Assembly (NCBI GenBank): GCA_022482815.1
Contig: JAKVOM010000001.1
Span: forward strand, 2,872,946-2,936,945
Reading direction: 5' to 3'
Length of the DNA stretch: 64,000 nt
Source of the DNA: Acidaminococcus sp.
GTDB taxonomy: Bacteria; Bacillota; Negativicutes; Acidaminococcales; Acidaminococcaceae
Below, piece by piece: positions 25,692 through 34,207 of the stretch. A program made the position numbers and the translations under genes. Position 1 is the first letter of the stretch. Every line of letters begins with the position of its first letter. The notes beneath the pieces were generated by a model. That model was not told the DNA's origin and did not search any database. It was given only the letters and a program-made list of their open reading frames with translations.

Positions 25692-27041
25692 TTATTTAAA
25701 GTTTTTCTCCGCATTGCGAATGGAGTACATCACCATGGGCAGGACAAAGGCCGTGGCCGCAAACCATGCCACCTGGTCGGCCCACGTAATGGCGTCGTAC
25801 CCGAAAGAGCCCACAAAAAAGACAGAGACTATAGTGCGGGCAATCATTTCCAGAACACCGCTCATCATGGCCTTCCGGGCATTGCCCAGCCCCTGGATGC
25901 TCATGCGGCATACATTGAGGATGCCAAGTACCCAGAGGCAGTAACCCATACGGCGCAGATAAAGGGCAGCCAGATCAAGTTCAACGGTATTTTCCGCATC
26001 CAAAAAGAGCAGGCACAGCTCCCTCCCGCCGAGCACCATGGCAAAAAGGCCAAAGACGGCTCCGTAGAGAACACTTACAAGAGTCCCTTTGAAGATGCCC
26101 TCTCGGATCCGGTCCGTGCGGCGCGCGCCAAAATTCTGGGCAACAAAGGTTGATACGGCTGTAGCGAAGGCATCAAAAGGCGACAAAAGGAACTGCTTGA
26201 GCTTTGTCCCGGCCGTAAAAGCCGAGACATACTCCGTTCCCAGGGAATTGTTGGCACTCTGCATAACCATGGAGCCGATGGCCGTAATGGAGTACTGGAG
26301 TCCCATAGGGATACCGATTCCCATCATGCTGCGTCCTTCCCGGGCTCCATAGTGCCGCTCGGCGGGTTCTACATGAAGTACCTCGTAGCGGTGAGTCACG
26401 GAATAAAGACAGAGGAAGGCAGACAAAGCCTGCGAAAGAACCGTAGCAATAGCCGCCCCGGCAACGTCCCAGTGAAAAGACATGATAAAAAGACAGTCGA
26501 GGACAATGTTGAGGACAGAGGCCACGGCAAGATACAGGAACGGGGTGCGGGAGTCCCCGATAGCACGCATGAGGCCTGCCAGGTAGTTATACATGATAGT
26601 AAAAGGGATCTCGCAAAAAATGATAATAAGGTAAATCCAGGCATCATGAAAGATTTCGTCCGGCACTTGCAGGATTCTTAGAATGTGACTGCAGAGGATT
26701 GTCGTAAGGAGTGTGATTGTAAGCGCAAAAACAGCGGACAGGATACCGCCCGAATATTCATAGCGGTGCATCCCGGCGTAGTCATGGGCCCCAAAACGCT
26801 GCCCTACAGGGATAGTAAAACCCAGGCTGATACCGATACAAAAGCCCATGACGAGAAACTGAATGCTCGTTGACGAACCAACGGCCGCCAGTGCCCTGGC
26901 TCCAAGCGTACGGCCCACAATTGCCGTATCAACAAGGTTATAAGTTTGTTGGAACAGATTACCCAAAAGCAGTGGAACACTGAACTTCATAATCTGAGGG
27001 AGAATACTCCCTGTTGTCATATCCTTGACACCTGCTGCCAC
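25692..27041 (-). CDS. MATE-family efflux transporter
   Basis: 449 aa, 12 membrane segments. N-terminal PLLLGNLFQQTYNLVDTAIVGR (in parts, residues 24-45) and LAAVGSSTSIQFLVMGFCIGISLG (in parts) are typical of the NorM/DinF superfamily of Na+- or H+-coupled drug exporters. The two halves are related, as expected: IPMGLQYSITAIGSMVMQSANNSLG begins the second half. Substrate unknown. ATG at 27041. Confidence 0.9.
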   Translation of the reverse strand: MAAGVKDMTTGSILPQIMKFSVPLLLGNLFQQTYNLVDTAIVGRTLGARALAAVGSSTSIQFLVMGFCIGISLGFTIPVGQRFGAHDYAGMHRYEYSGGILSAVFALTITLLTTILCSHILRILQVPDEIFHDAWIYLIIIFCEIPFTIMYNYLAGLMRAIGDSRTPFLYLAVASVLNIVLDCLFIMSFHWDVAGAAIATVLSQALSAFLCLYSVTHRYEVLHVEPAERHYGAREGRSMMGIGIPMGLQYSITAIGSMVMQSANNSLGTEYVSAFTAGTKLKQFLLSPFDAFATAVSTFVAQNFGARRTDRIREGIFKGTLVSVLYGAVFGLFAMVLGGRELCLLFLDAENTVELDLAALYLRRMGYCLWVLGILNVCRMSIQGLGNARKAMMSGVLEMIARTIVSVFFVGSFGYDAITWADQVAWFAATAFVLPMVMYSIRNAEKNFK

Positions 27042-27109
27042 AGCTTATCCCCTCATTTCTCTTATATATTGATAAAAATAAGACCTCTATACCATTTTTA
27101 TAAAGGCCA

Positions 27110-27161
27110 TCAAAAAAAGAACAGAGGCCGTGAAGAAACGTGCTGTCAGCTCTCCACGGCC
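27110..27161 (-). terminator. Terminator downstream of the 62-aa protein gene
   Basis: On the minus strand GGCCGTGGAGAG pairs with CTTCACGGCC, then CTGTTCTTTTTTTG. Confidence 0.75.
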
Positions 27162-27167
27162 CACTCG

Positions 27168-27356
27168 TTATTCGTAATGCTTCAAAATATTCCGGACGCG
27201 TTCCTTTTTACTTTTAGGAACCTTTTCTTCAAAATTCCTAAAGTTGTTTTCTCTATGATCAGTGGAATAATCGGCATAGTCCACATCATAATCCCGCTCG
27301 TAGCTGCGGTTATAATCCCCATGTCCGTCATCCAGATAATAAAATGGCTGCAGCAT
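27168..27356 (-). CDS. Small acidic, tyrosine-rich protein, unknown
   Basis: 62 aa from the ATG at 27356, which sits 6 bases behind GAGGGAG; earlier in-frame starts lack a ribosome-binding site. The middle is rich in Asp and Tyr (DYNRSYERDYDVDYADYSTD) and the C-terminus is basic (KVPKSKKERVRNILKHYE). No membrane segment and no known domain. It has its own terminator, which supports expression. Confidence 0.55.
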   Translation of the reverse strand: MLQPFYYLDDGHGDYNRSYERDYDVDYADYSTDHRENNFRNFEEKVPKSKKERVRNILKHYE

Positions 27357-27608
27357 ATGCTCTCTCCCTCTTTCCATTTTTGCTGACATTGTCTGACGTA
27401 TTATACCACAAGAACAGGAAAAGCGCTCAAGCAATTATCATTTATTTCTTTATTTGCCGTACAAAATCATAAAACGATAAAAAGACAGACAATTATATGT
27501 TCCTTCTAAATAATTTATTGCAAAAAACCTAATTTTCAGATAAATTTCTAGTAATTTACAGCAAAACAGTGTAAAATAAGAAGATAAAATGGAAAAGGAG
27601 TGGTTCCT

Positions 27609-28469
27609 TTGAAAATTGTAACCATGCTGTATGACGGTCAGCAACAAGTAGGGGTATTATCTGAAGATGGGCAATATGTGATTCCTGCCAATAAATACGC
27701 GAGCGTAACTGATTTAATGGCCCGCACAAATTTTGATGAACTACTTGCCATCACGCGGATGGGACTCGCCGCGGTTCCTCTTTCGAAAGTAAAGCTGCTG
27801 GCACCGATTCCCGAACCAGCTAATGATATTATCTGCCTGGGAATTAACTATCGTTCCCACGATGAAGAGCTGCCCAAAGACTACAGCGAAGAAAAAATTG
27901 TAAAACGGAATGTACCGGTATATTTTTCCAAGCGCGCCAGCCACTGCACCGAGCCGGAAGGTCTGATTGACGGGCATTTTGAAGTCGTTAAAAAACTGGA
28001 TTACGAGTGTGAACTGGCGGTCATCATCGGAAAAACTGCAAAAAATGTAGCTCCCGAAGATGCCCAGGATTATATTTTCGGTTATACGATTATCAATGAT
28101 GTGACCGCACGTGATGTTCAGGTTGCCCACAAGCAGTGGTATTTTGGAAAGAGCCTCGACTCTTTTGCTCCCATGGGTCCCTGGATCGTCACGGCAGAAG
28201 AGTTCCCCTTCCCTCCTGAACTGGAACTCATCACCCGTGTCAACGGCGAAGAACGCCAGCACAGCAACACGAAAAACCTGGTGCACAGCATTCCTTATAT
28301 CATTAGTGAATTGTCGCACGGCATGACGCTGAAATGCGGCACGATTATTGCAACGGGCACCCCGGCAGGCACCGGTGTGGGCATGAATCCGCCTCAGTAC
28401 CTGAAGAGCGGTGACGTGATTGAATGCGAAATCGAAGGCATCGGCGTATTAAGGAATACGGTGAAATAA
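27609..28469 (+). CDS. Fumarylacetoacetate hydrolase-family protein
   Basis: 286 aa from the TTG at 27609, 8 bases behind AAAAGGAG; the GTG at 27600 overlaps that site. N-terminal small domain, then the FAH fold: CLGINYRSHDEE, PVYFSKRASHCTEP (about 100-113), DYECELAVIIGK (metal Glu residues about 130), FGYTIINDVTARDVQ and GKSLDSFAPMGPWIVT, and TGTPAGTGVGM. Relatives include acylpyruvate hydrolases, oxaloacetate decarboxylases and 2-hydroxyhepta-2,4-diene-1,7-dioate isomerases. The exact reaction is unknown. It may belong with nearby hydroxy/keto-acid genes. Confidence 0.88.
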   Translation: MKIVTMLYDGQQQVGVLSEDGQYVIPANKYASVTDLMARTNFDELLAITRMGLAAVPLSKVKLLAPIPEPANDIICLGINYRSHDEELPKDYSEEKIVKRNVPVYFSKRASHCTEPEGLIDGHFEVVKKLDYECELAVIIGKTAKNVAPEDAQDYIFGYTIINDVTARDVQVAHKQWYFGKSLDSFAPMGPWIVTAEEFPFPPELELITRVNGEERQHSNTKNLVHSIPYIISELSHGMTLKCGTIIATGTPAGTGVGMNPPQYLKSGDVIECEIEGIGVLRNTVK

Positions 28470-28502
28470 TCAACAAAATAAATAGTTAATTAAAGATCTG
28501 CA

Positions 28503-28548
28503 AAAGGGGCTGTACAATGATGCACACGCATTATTGCACAGCCCTTTT
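28503..28548 (+). terminator. Terminator of the FAH-family gene
   Basis: AAAAGGGGCTGTACAATG pairs with CATTATTGCACAGCCCTTTT. Member of the dispersed family. Confidence 0.88.
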
Positions 28549-28587
28549 ACTTTCTTTTTAAACTTTTCTTCCAATATATAGACAAAA

Positions 28588-28640
28588 CTAAAGACCCGGA
28601 AAGAGCTGTGAGTTATCACAGCCTTTCCGGGCCTTCTGCG
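28588..28640 (-). terminator. Terminator of the split dehydrogenase gene
   Basis: CCCGGAAAGAGCTGTG pairs with CACAGCCTTTCCGGG; on the minus strand TCTTTAGTTTTG follows. It lies about 50 bp past the dehydrogenase stop. Confidence 0.75.
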
Positions 28641-29025
28641 TTGCTTTACTTCCTAAAATGTGCCATCCAAGCCGGCACAACAAGGATACTGTTTATTTTT
28701 TCCAGATTGCCTCTGCCTTTTTGATATTGGCACGAATCGTAGCGCAGCATTTCTTGAATTCAGCCATTTCATCTTCCGGCAGGTTGTATTCCATGACCTG
28801 TTCAACACCGTCGGCCCCTACCACAGCCGGGCAGCCGGCGAAGATACCCTTTTCACCATATTCGCCGTCCAGCGGGCAGCTCGTAGCCATAATGCGTTTT
28901 TCATCATGGAGAACAGTGTTAGCCAGCGTAACCGCCGTAGCGCAGATACCATATTCAGTGCAGCCCTTGCCTACGTATGTTACCCAGCCGGCCTTGATGG
29001 TCTTTTCCTTGATTTCATCCTTATT

Positions 29026-29033
29026 AAATACAA
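29026..29033. repeat. 8-bp target-site duplication, left copy
   Basis: AAATACAA, repeated at 30759-30766 directly outside the other transposon end. IS1595-family elements make 8-bp duplications. Confidence 0.93.
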
Positions 29034-29114
29034 GGCTATGTCACAACAAACAGTTGATAAATAGCCATTTTTATAGGGGAGTATCAGAACTCCCCTACAA
29101 ACTGTTATTTGCAG

Positions 29115-29609
29115 TTATCTATACTCATTTGGAATTTCGATATGAAGTGTCTCACACAATAACTTCACATCATGTGCATCATTTTCATCAAACTCGTATC
29201 CCAGATGGAACATTACTTGACTATATGGTTCAATACAGGAAACCTCTATTTCCTCAATTCTTCCTTTACCCGAAAAAGTTTCTACCGGAAAACAATCCCC
29301 ATCATAAAGAATTTCACCTTCGTCCGTATATTCAAAACAATGCAAATCAATAATTCTGTTTTTCAAATCTTCCCATACAGTATGGTTCAATGTTGTATAT
29401 TCCATCTTAATCTCATAAAAGCCATTAGCTTTCATTATTTCTATAAAGTTCTGATAATCGTTCTTTTCTACAAAAATGTCAATATCATTATGGGCTCTTG
29501 ACTGATATCCAAGAAGAGCATCTACACCCCAGCCACCATCAAGAAAGACTTTAATCTCCGCATCTATTGCAAATTGAAGAATCTGTTTTACATCTGTTAT
29601 ATTGACCAT
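29115..29609 (-). CDS. lnu(C): Lincosamide nucleotidyltransferase Lnu(C)
   Basis: Adds a nucleotide to lincomycin or clindamycin and inactivates them. 164 aa from the ATG at 29609, the known Lnu(C) length, behind GGAGATGATAAG; an open extension upstream overlaps the transposase gene and is unlikely to be used. Nucleotidyltransferase motif FLDGGWGVDALLG (about residues 22-34) with NDIDIFV (about 41-47) supplies the catalytic Asp residues, and VMFHLGYEFDENDAHDVKLL lies near the end. The frame is intact, so clindamycin/lincomycin resistance is predicted. It reads in the same direction as the interrupted host gene. Confidence 0.93.
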   Translation of the reverse strand: MVNITDVKQILQFAIDAEIKVFLDGGWGVDALLGYQSRAHNDIDIFVEKNDYQNFIEIMKANGFYEIKMEYTTLNHTVWEDLKNRIIDLHCFEYTDEGEILYDGDCFPVETFSGKGRIEEIEVSCIEPYSQVMFHLGYEFDENDAHDVKLLCETLHIEIPNEYR

Positions 29610-29632
29610 CTTATCATCTCCACAAATTCTAA

Positions 29633-30676
29633 TTAGGCGACCAGAGGAACTGCTGGTCTGTTTGATAAATCTCTGCATTTAGCAGTTTTCAATGTTGCCA
29701 AAACAAAAGTTAAGAAGATGTTCCTTTTCTCCATGTCGCTTTCTTTGGCGTAATTTACAAGGTTATTCCACACAAGATAGTTGTTCAGATACTTGGTAGA
29801 AACACCGTTAAAGCCACGCATAAACCTCTTTAGCTGGCTATGGTAGCTATTGATATGTTGGATATTATAAATGCCTTTCTTGGCTTTGCCAGTCTTTAAC
29901 TGCACAAGGTCAATGCCATTGGCATTTGTAAATCTCACATAGGAGTTCATCTTGTCCGTAACAAGAGTGGAATTGGTCTTAATCCTACCATCATAAATAT
30001 GATGTAAATCTCTTGTAGAAACTCTACCAGTATTCGTAATCTTGGAGATAGACAAGCCATTCCTATTAACCGCACAAGGAACACATACCTTTTCTTGGGA
30101 CAAGCCTCTGATATGTGTAGAATGACCACGCTTATGAGCCTTGCGTGGCATAGCAAATGTCTTACTCTTGCTATGATTGCCCTTGTACGAGATGGCGAAA
30201 AAAGTTTCGTCAGCCTCAATAATGCCGTCAAGGGTAACATCGTCTGCCATATTCTGAAGTGCATCCAAAATCTTGTGTCTCCAAAGGAATGCGGTGTTTC
30301 TGTGAATCCCACAAGCAACAGCAGTCTTACGAATGGATAAGCCATTCATCATACAATCAATGTACTGCTCCCACACGGACAAGTCTTTTCTTGTACCAGA
30401 CACAATGGAGTTCGTAGCAATCACGAAGGACTTGCCACAATCCTTACATACATATCGCTGTGTGCCATCTTTACGATGACCATTGCGAACCACATGGATA
30501 CAGCCACAAAGAGGGCATACACGACCATTTGCAAAGCGTTCCTTTGCTACGAAATCTTCAATATTCAAAGACTTTACAAAGGCAGGACTTAAAAGCATTG
30601 TTTTAAGGCTTTCCTGCTCTGCGACAGTCAACTTACCGATAATATCTAATGCGTCTTTGATAGTAGGCATATCCAA
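29633..30676 (-). CDS. IS1595-family transposase (ISSag10-like)
   Basis: 347 aa, intact. N-terminal zinc ribbon (CPLCGCIHVVRNGHRKDG, then YVCKDCGKSF, residues about 54-84), a helix-turn-helix (LSIRKTAVACGIHRNTAFLWRHK in parts), and an ISXO2-like DDE nuclease: IIEADETFFAIS (D about 154), VTDKMNSYVRF (D about 243), and HINSYHSQLKRFMRGFNGVSTKYL in parts, where Asn/His replaces the usual third Glu, as in IS1595 transposases of this group. The stop lies 24 bp before lnu(C). Confidence 0.93.
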   Translation of the reverse strand: MDMPTIKDALDIIGKLTVAEQESLKTMLLSPAFVKSLNIEDFVAKERFANGRVCPLCGCIHVVRNGHRKDGTQRYVCKDCGKSFVIATNSIVSGTRKDLSVWEQYIDCMMNGLSIRKTAVACGIHRNTAFLWRHKILDALQNMADDVTLDGIIEADETFFAISYKGNHSKSKTFAMPRKAHKRGHSTHIRGLSQEKVCVPCAVNRNGLSISKITNTGRVSTRDLHHIYDGRIKTNSTLVTDKMNSYVRFTNANGIDLVQLKTGKAKKGIYNIQHINSYHSQLKRFMRGFNGVSTKYLNNYLVWNNLVNYAKESDMEKRNIFLTFVLATLKTAKCRDLSNRPAVPLVA

Positions 30677-30758
30677 TTACCTCCTTCGGTGGTACTGTTT
30701 CTTACTATTATTATACGCTATTTCTCGTCAAAAATCAACCATTTGTTGTGACAGAGCC

Positions 30759-30766
30759 AAATACAA
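30759..30766. repeat. 8-bp target-site duplication, right copy
   Basis: AAATACAA; see 29026-29033. Confidence 0.93.
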
Positions 30767-31436
30767 AACGGGGATCCCCTTCCAGTTCGCTCAGCGGTTT
30801 TCCGCCAAATTTAATGATGGACCAGGGAACCATCTGGGCATTGCCGTGTTCACCCATCATGTACGCTGTAATAGACTTATGGTCCAGACCGGTTTGCTGA
30901 GCAATAGCGCTGACCAGACGGGAAGAATCAAGGCCCGTACCGGTACCAAAAACATGCCCCTTCGGCAGTCCGCTCAGTTTATAAATCAGGTCAGTTACAA
31001 CATCACAGGGATTCGTGATATTGATAAAGATGCCTTTGAAACCGCCGGCCATCACCTTAGGAATGAAATCAGCCACCTGGGCTACAGTGAAGTTCATTTC
31101 CGTGTCGCGGTTATGGGTGACAAGCAGTTCAATTTTGCCGATGGCGTTAATAATCACATCGCAGTCAGCCAGTTCTTCATATTTAGCAATCACATAATTG
31201 ACGCGGTGAGGCATGAACATGACAGCATCCATCAGATCCTGCCGTTCACTGATCAACTTCTGTTCGTTGGTATCGCACAGTTTTACGACATCGGCCACAC
31301 CTGTCATACCCAGTGTATACGCCACATGAGCACCCACATGTCCAATACCGATTACCCCTACAATTCTCTTTTTCGTCATTTCAAAGCATCTCCTCTGCGA
31401 AAATAAAAATTGATTCTCCATCGAGCCATAATAAAG

Positions 31437-31722
31437 AAACGCTTTGCCTCAGCCAAGAGACAAAGCGTTTACACTCTGCGGTACCACTCTTTTTGCCGCC
31501 TGCGCGGCCCCTCCTCAGACATCAGAAGCTACAGGCAGCTTTTTAATGCCTGGCAGAATAACGGCTGCCACCCGTTCCCGACTATTCCTCTTTTCCCCGG
31601 GACGGCTCCTGGGCCAGATTCATGATGCGCTTCCTTCCTGCCTCGCACCGGCCGGCAGGTCTCTGTCCATTCCACGGCATCACTACTATTCCCACTCAAT
31701 GCCATTTAAGTTTATGAATTTA
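31437..31722 (-). ncRNA. T-box leader of the hydroxyacid dehydrogenase gene, with terminator
   Basis: On the minus strand the T-box AGAGTGGTACCGCAGAGT (31490-31473) is followed by a terminator, AAACGCTTTG with CAAAGCGTTT and CTTTATT (31470-31430). Upstream is Stem I: AGTAGT and GATGC (31681-31677) pairing with GCATC (31628-31624), an AG-bulge (GGACAGAGA), and a GCCGGTGCGAGGC head. The specifier strand reads ATGAATCTGG. CUG (leucine; 31617-31615) fits the gene's branched-chain keto-acid role, but UCU (serine) is the reading if GAA directly precedes the specifier. Uncharged tRNA should raise transcription into the dehydrogenase and now also the transposon. Confidence 0.88.
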
Positions 31723-31728
31723 ACTGTT

Positions 31729-31757
31729 ACTATACTATTGTTCCGCCCTTCTGTCAA
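31729..31757 (-). promoter_or_regulatory. Promoter of the T-box transcript
   Basis: Minus strand TTGACA and TATAGT with 17 bases between. The expected start near 31722 gives a leader of about 340 nt. Confidence 0.85.
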
Positions 31758-32024
31758 CACCAGTCCACCAAATTTCCTACTATTTTTTATTTATATAACA
31801 CTTTATCATTTACAATATGGGGATATCAAACGAAACTGCTCATTTCGCCGTAATTTTGTCACAAAAAGTCCTTAAATAGTAACAATTCACTAATGACAGA
31901 TAGCAAAATAACGTACAAAGATTTAGCTAAGTCTATTGTAAGTGTACATATCTGATAATTTTCTCGCTATGCGGAGTATAAAATAACACTTTTAATGATT
32001 TTTAAAAAATTATTTAAAAAACTG

Positions 32025-32053
32025 TTGACAATTTTGTATACAAGTGATAGATT
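32025..32053 (+). promoter_or_regulatory. Promoter of cstA
   Basis: TTGACA and TAGATT with 17 bases between, about 90 bp upstream of the start codon. A leader hairpin CTGCCGG/CCGGCAG (32095-32116) lies just before the ribosome-binding site. The remaining 31760-32020 is AT-rich and I see no gene in it. Confidence 0.75.
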
Positions 32054-32140
32054 ATGTCACTGTCAAACGCATCCGTAAAGACTTAACAGTTTAGCTGCCG
32101 GGTTGTAGGCCGGCAGTATTGTTTGAAAGGAGTGGACTAC

Positions 32141-33820
32141 ATGAACGGATTAACTCTTGTTTGTATTGCTATCATCGTTTTTGCGTGTGGTTATCTGTTC
32201 TACGGCCGCTGGCTCGTTAAGACATGGGGAATTGATCCGGATGCGAAGACCCCTGCTTATCGATTCGAGGATGGCCGCGATTTTGCCCCCGCATCTCGTT
32301 TTACGGTTTTTGCCCACCAGTTTTCTTCTATTACCGGTGCAGGCCCTGTAACCGGTCCTATCATTGCCTGCATGTTTGGCTGGCTGCCTGCTTTCCTGTG
32401 GCTGCTGGTCGGCGGCATTTTCTTCGGTGCTGTACAGGACTTTACGGCTCTGTATGCATCTGTGAAGAATGACGGCAAGTCCATGGGTAAAATTATTGAA
32501 CAATATGTCGGCCATACGGGCTGCAAGATGTTCCTGATTTTTGCCTGGCTGTTCTCCCTGCTGGTTATCGCTGCTTTCTCCGATATCATGGCAAGCACGT
32601 TCAACGGTTTTTCCAAGACCGGTGCAGAACTTGGTCCTAACGCGGCAGCCGGTTCTATTTCTACGCTTTATGTTTTCGTCGCTATGATCTTCGGGGTCAT
32701 TACCCGCCGTTTCCACATTACCGGCGCAAAGGAAATTGTTCTTGCTATCATCTGCATGGTTGCTATGATTGCCGGCGGTATTGCGCATCCTATCTTTGCT
32801 ACGCGTACTTCCTGGCTGTATGCAACTTACGCTTACTGCTTTATCGCTTCCGTACTTCCCATGTGGCTCCTCATTCAGCCGCGTGACTATCTGAGTGTAT
32901 TCCTGCTGCTCGGCATGATCTTTGCCGGTGTCGTTGGAATCATTGTCGGCAACCCGACCCTGAACATGCCTGCTTTCAAGGGCTTCGTCGTCGGCAACAA
33001 GCCGCTGTTCCCGATTCTGTTTGTAACGATTGCCTGCGGTGCCGTTTCCGGTTTCCACAGCCTCGTTTCTTCCGGAACTTCTTCCAAGACCATTTCCAAC
33101 GAAAAGGATATGCTTCCTGTTGGTTACGGCTCCATGCTGATTGAATCCGTCCTGGGTGTTGTTTCCCTCGTAATTGCCTGCTCTGTAGCCGTCAACGGAT
33201 CTCTGCCGAAAGCTACTCCGTTCGCCATCTTCGGTTCTGCTATCGGTCAATACTTCTCCATCTTTGGTATTTCTCCGTATGTCAGCAACTGCATCGTAAC
33301 GATGTGCATTTCCGCACTGGCCATGACCACGATCGATGCCGTAACGCGTATCGGCCGTATGGTGATGCAGGAATTCCTGTCCGAATATGACAATTCGGTT
33401 TCCCGCTTCCTGAGCAACACTTATGTAGCCACGATTGTAACCCTGATTCCGAGCTATCTGCTCTGCCTCGGCGGTTACCTGAACATCTGGCCGCTCTTCG
33501 GTGCAGCCAACCAGCTGCTCTCTTCCCTGGTACTCATCGGCCTTGCCGTATTCCTGCGTACCACCGGTCGTAAGAGCTGGATGCTGTACATCCCGATGTG
33601 CTTTATGTTCGTCGTCACCATGAGCGCTCTGTGCATGTCCGTCTATGGAATCTATACCAAGGTTCTGGCCGGCAAGTTCGTCATGATGGTAGATGGCCTG
33701 CAGCTCGTCGTAGCCATTGCCCTGATGGCACTGGCCCTGATGGTTGTCAAGCACTGCGGCAAAGAACTTGTTGCTGCCGGTGACAACGACAAGGATGCCA
33801 ATGTGCAGTCTCAAAATTAA
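32141..33820 (+). CDS. cstA: CstA-family peptide/pyruvate transporter
   Basis: 559 aa from the ATG at 32141, behind GAAAGGAG. About 15-16 membrane segments. CstA signatures: GYLFYGRWL and WGIDPDAKTPAYRFEDGRDF (in parts, about residues 17-46), HQFSSITGAGPVTGPIIA (about 57-74), VQDFTALYASVKNDGKS, and SGFHSLVSSGTSSKTISNE (about 300-318). The family takes up peptides or pyruvate; BtsT and CstA are known pyruvate/H+ symporters. An ordinary full-length copy with a carbon-starvation role by homology; exact substrate unknown. Confidence 0.92.
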   Translation: MNGLTLVCIAIIVFACGYLFYGRWLVKTWGIDPDAKTPAYRFEDGRDFAPASRFTVFAHQFSSITGAGPVTGPIIACMFGWLPAFLWLLVGGIFFGAVQDFTALYASVKNDGKSMGKIIEQYVGHTGCKMFLIFAWLFSLLVIAAFSDIMASTFNGFSKTGAELGPNAAAGSISTLYVFVAMIFGVITRRFHITGAKEIVLAIICMVAMIAGGIAHPIFATRTSWLYATYAYCFIASVLPMWLLIQPRDYLSVFLLLGMIFAGVVGIIVGNPTLNMPAFKGFVVGNKPLFPILFVTIACGAVSGFHSLVSSGTSSKTISNEKDMLPVGYGSMLIESVLGVVSLVIACSVAVNGSLPKATPFAIFGSAIGQYFSIFGISPYVSNCIVTMCISALAMTTIDAVTRIGRMVMQEFLSEYDNSVSRFLSNTYVATIVTLIPSYLLCLGGYLNIWPLFGAANQLLSSLVLIGLAVFLRTTGRKSWMLYIPMCFMFVVTMSALCMSVYGIYTKVLAGKFVMMVDGLQLVVAIALMALALMVVKHCGKELVAAGDNDKDANVQSQN

Positions 33821-33828
33821 TTGATCAT

Positions 33829-33876
33829 TAAAAAAGCTGTGAAGCAATGCCAAGCCATTGTTTCACAGCTTTTTTG
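33829..33876 (+). terminator. Terminator of cstA
   Basis: AAAAAAGCTGTGAAGCAATG pairs with CATTGTTTCACAGCTTTTTT. Dispersed family member. From here to 34122 there is only a fragment resembling the 200-bp repeat (AAAAAGGCGCTTTTGGCC on the minus strand, near 34045-34065). Confidence 0.9.
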
Positions 33877-34122
33877 CATTCCGTCGTCCGTCTTAATTAA
33901 ACTAAACCGTCAGGTTTGACATTCTTCTATAACCTTCTTCCACGTAGTCGAAAGAAGGAAAACTACTTTGCAGGGAATGAGCAGCCACATTTTTATTCTG
34001 TTGACGGCTCTACCTTGCTTCCAAGGCCTGTCTAAAAGCCAGATGCTAAAGGCCAAAAGCGCCTTTTTCATCCCGCCTGCAGGTCACCGAATAAATTTCT
34101 TCTCACTGTCCAAAAATTTTCT

Positions 34123-34151
34123 TTGGAAAACTTCCAGTTTTCGGCTATAAT
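34123..34151 (+). promoter_or_regulatory. Promoter of the DEDDh exonuclease gene
   Basis: TTGGAA and TATAAT with 17 bases between; a small leader hairpin CCGGCA/TGCCGG follows before the ribosome-binding site. Confidence 0.8.
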
Positions 34152-34207
34152 AAAGAATCCGGCAGCTTCCACTTGCCGGAAATCCACACATCTGAAAGGA
34201 GACAGCT

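Larger units (their letters stand above)
29034..30758 (-). mobile_element. IS1595-family transposon carrying lnu(C) (MTnSag1 type, 1725 bp)
   Basis: Ends are near-perfect inverted repeats: GGCTATGTCACAACAAACAG on the left, and the right end reads GGCTCTGTCACAACAAATGG on the other strand. AAATACAA flanks both sides. Inside are a transposase and a lincosamide nucleotidyltransferase, the same content, order and approximate size as the mobilisable transposon MTnSag1 of Streptococcus agalactiae. Its AT-rich composition differs from the host genes around it, so it came by recent transfer. Identity to MTnSag1 is judged from memory of its gene content and needs alignment. Confidence 0.93.
28693..31379 (-). 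pseudogene. L-2-hydroxyisocaproate-type dehydrogenase gene interrupted by a transposon
   Basis: Two exact halves of one LDH/MDH-family gene flank the transposon. The N-terminal half (31379-30759) has the Rossmann motif VIGIGHVGAHVAYTLG, ITNPCDVVT, GTGTGLDSSRL and the catalytic MGEHGNAQMVPWS. The C-terminal half (29033-28693) ends with GKGCTEYGICATAVTLAN and PAVVGADGVEQVME. Removing 29034-30758 and one copy of the 8-bp duplication joins PRFVF to NKDEIKEK in frame and gives 317 aa. The sequence is closest to L-2-hydroxyisocaproate dehydrogenases, which reduce branched-chain 2-keto acids. The ATG at 31379 has AGAGGAG upstream. A T-box leader controls it. Loss should be recent, since no other damage is seen. 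Confidence 0.93.

Noticed and set aside
29609-29678. 23-codon N-terminal extension of Lnu(C)
   Set aside because: It overlaps the transposase gene and lacks a ribosome-binding site; the start at 29609 gives the known length of 164 aa.
32150-33853. 567-codon open frame opposite cstA
   Set aside because: Shadow of a membrane-protein gene; the product is rich in Asp, Asn, Gly and Arg without any family features.
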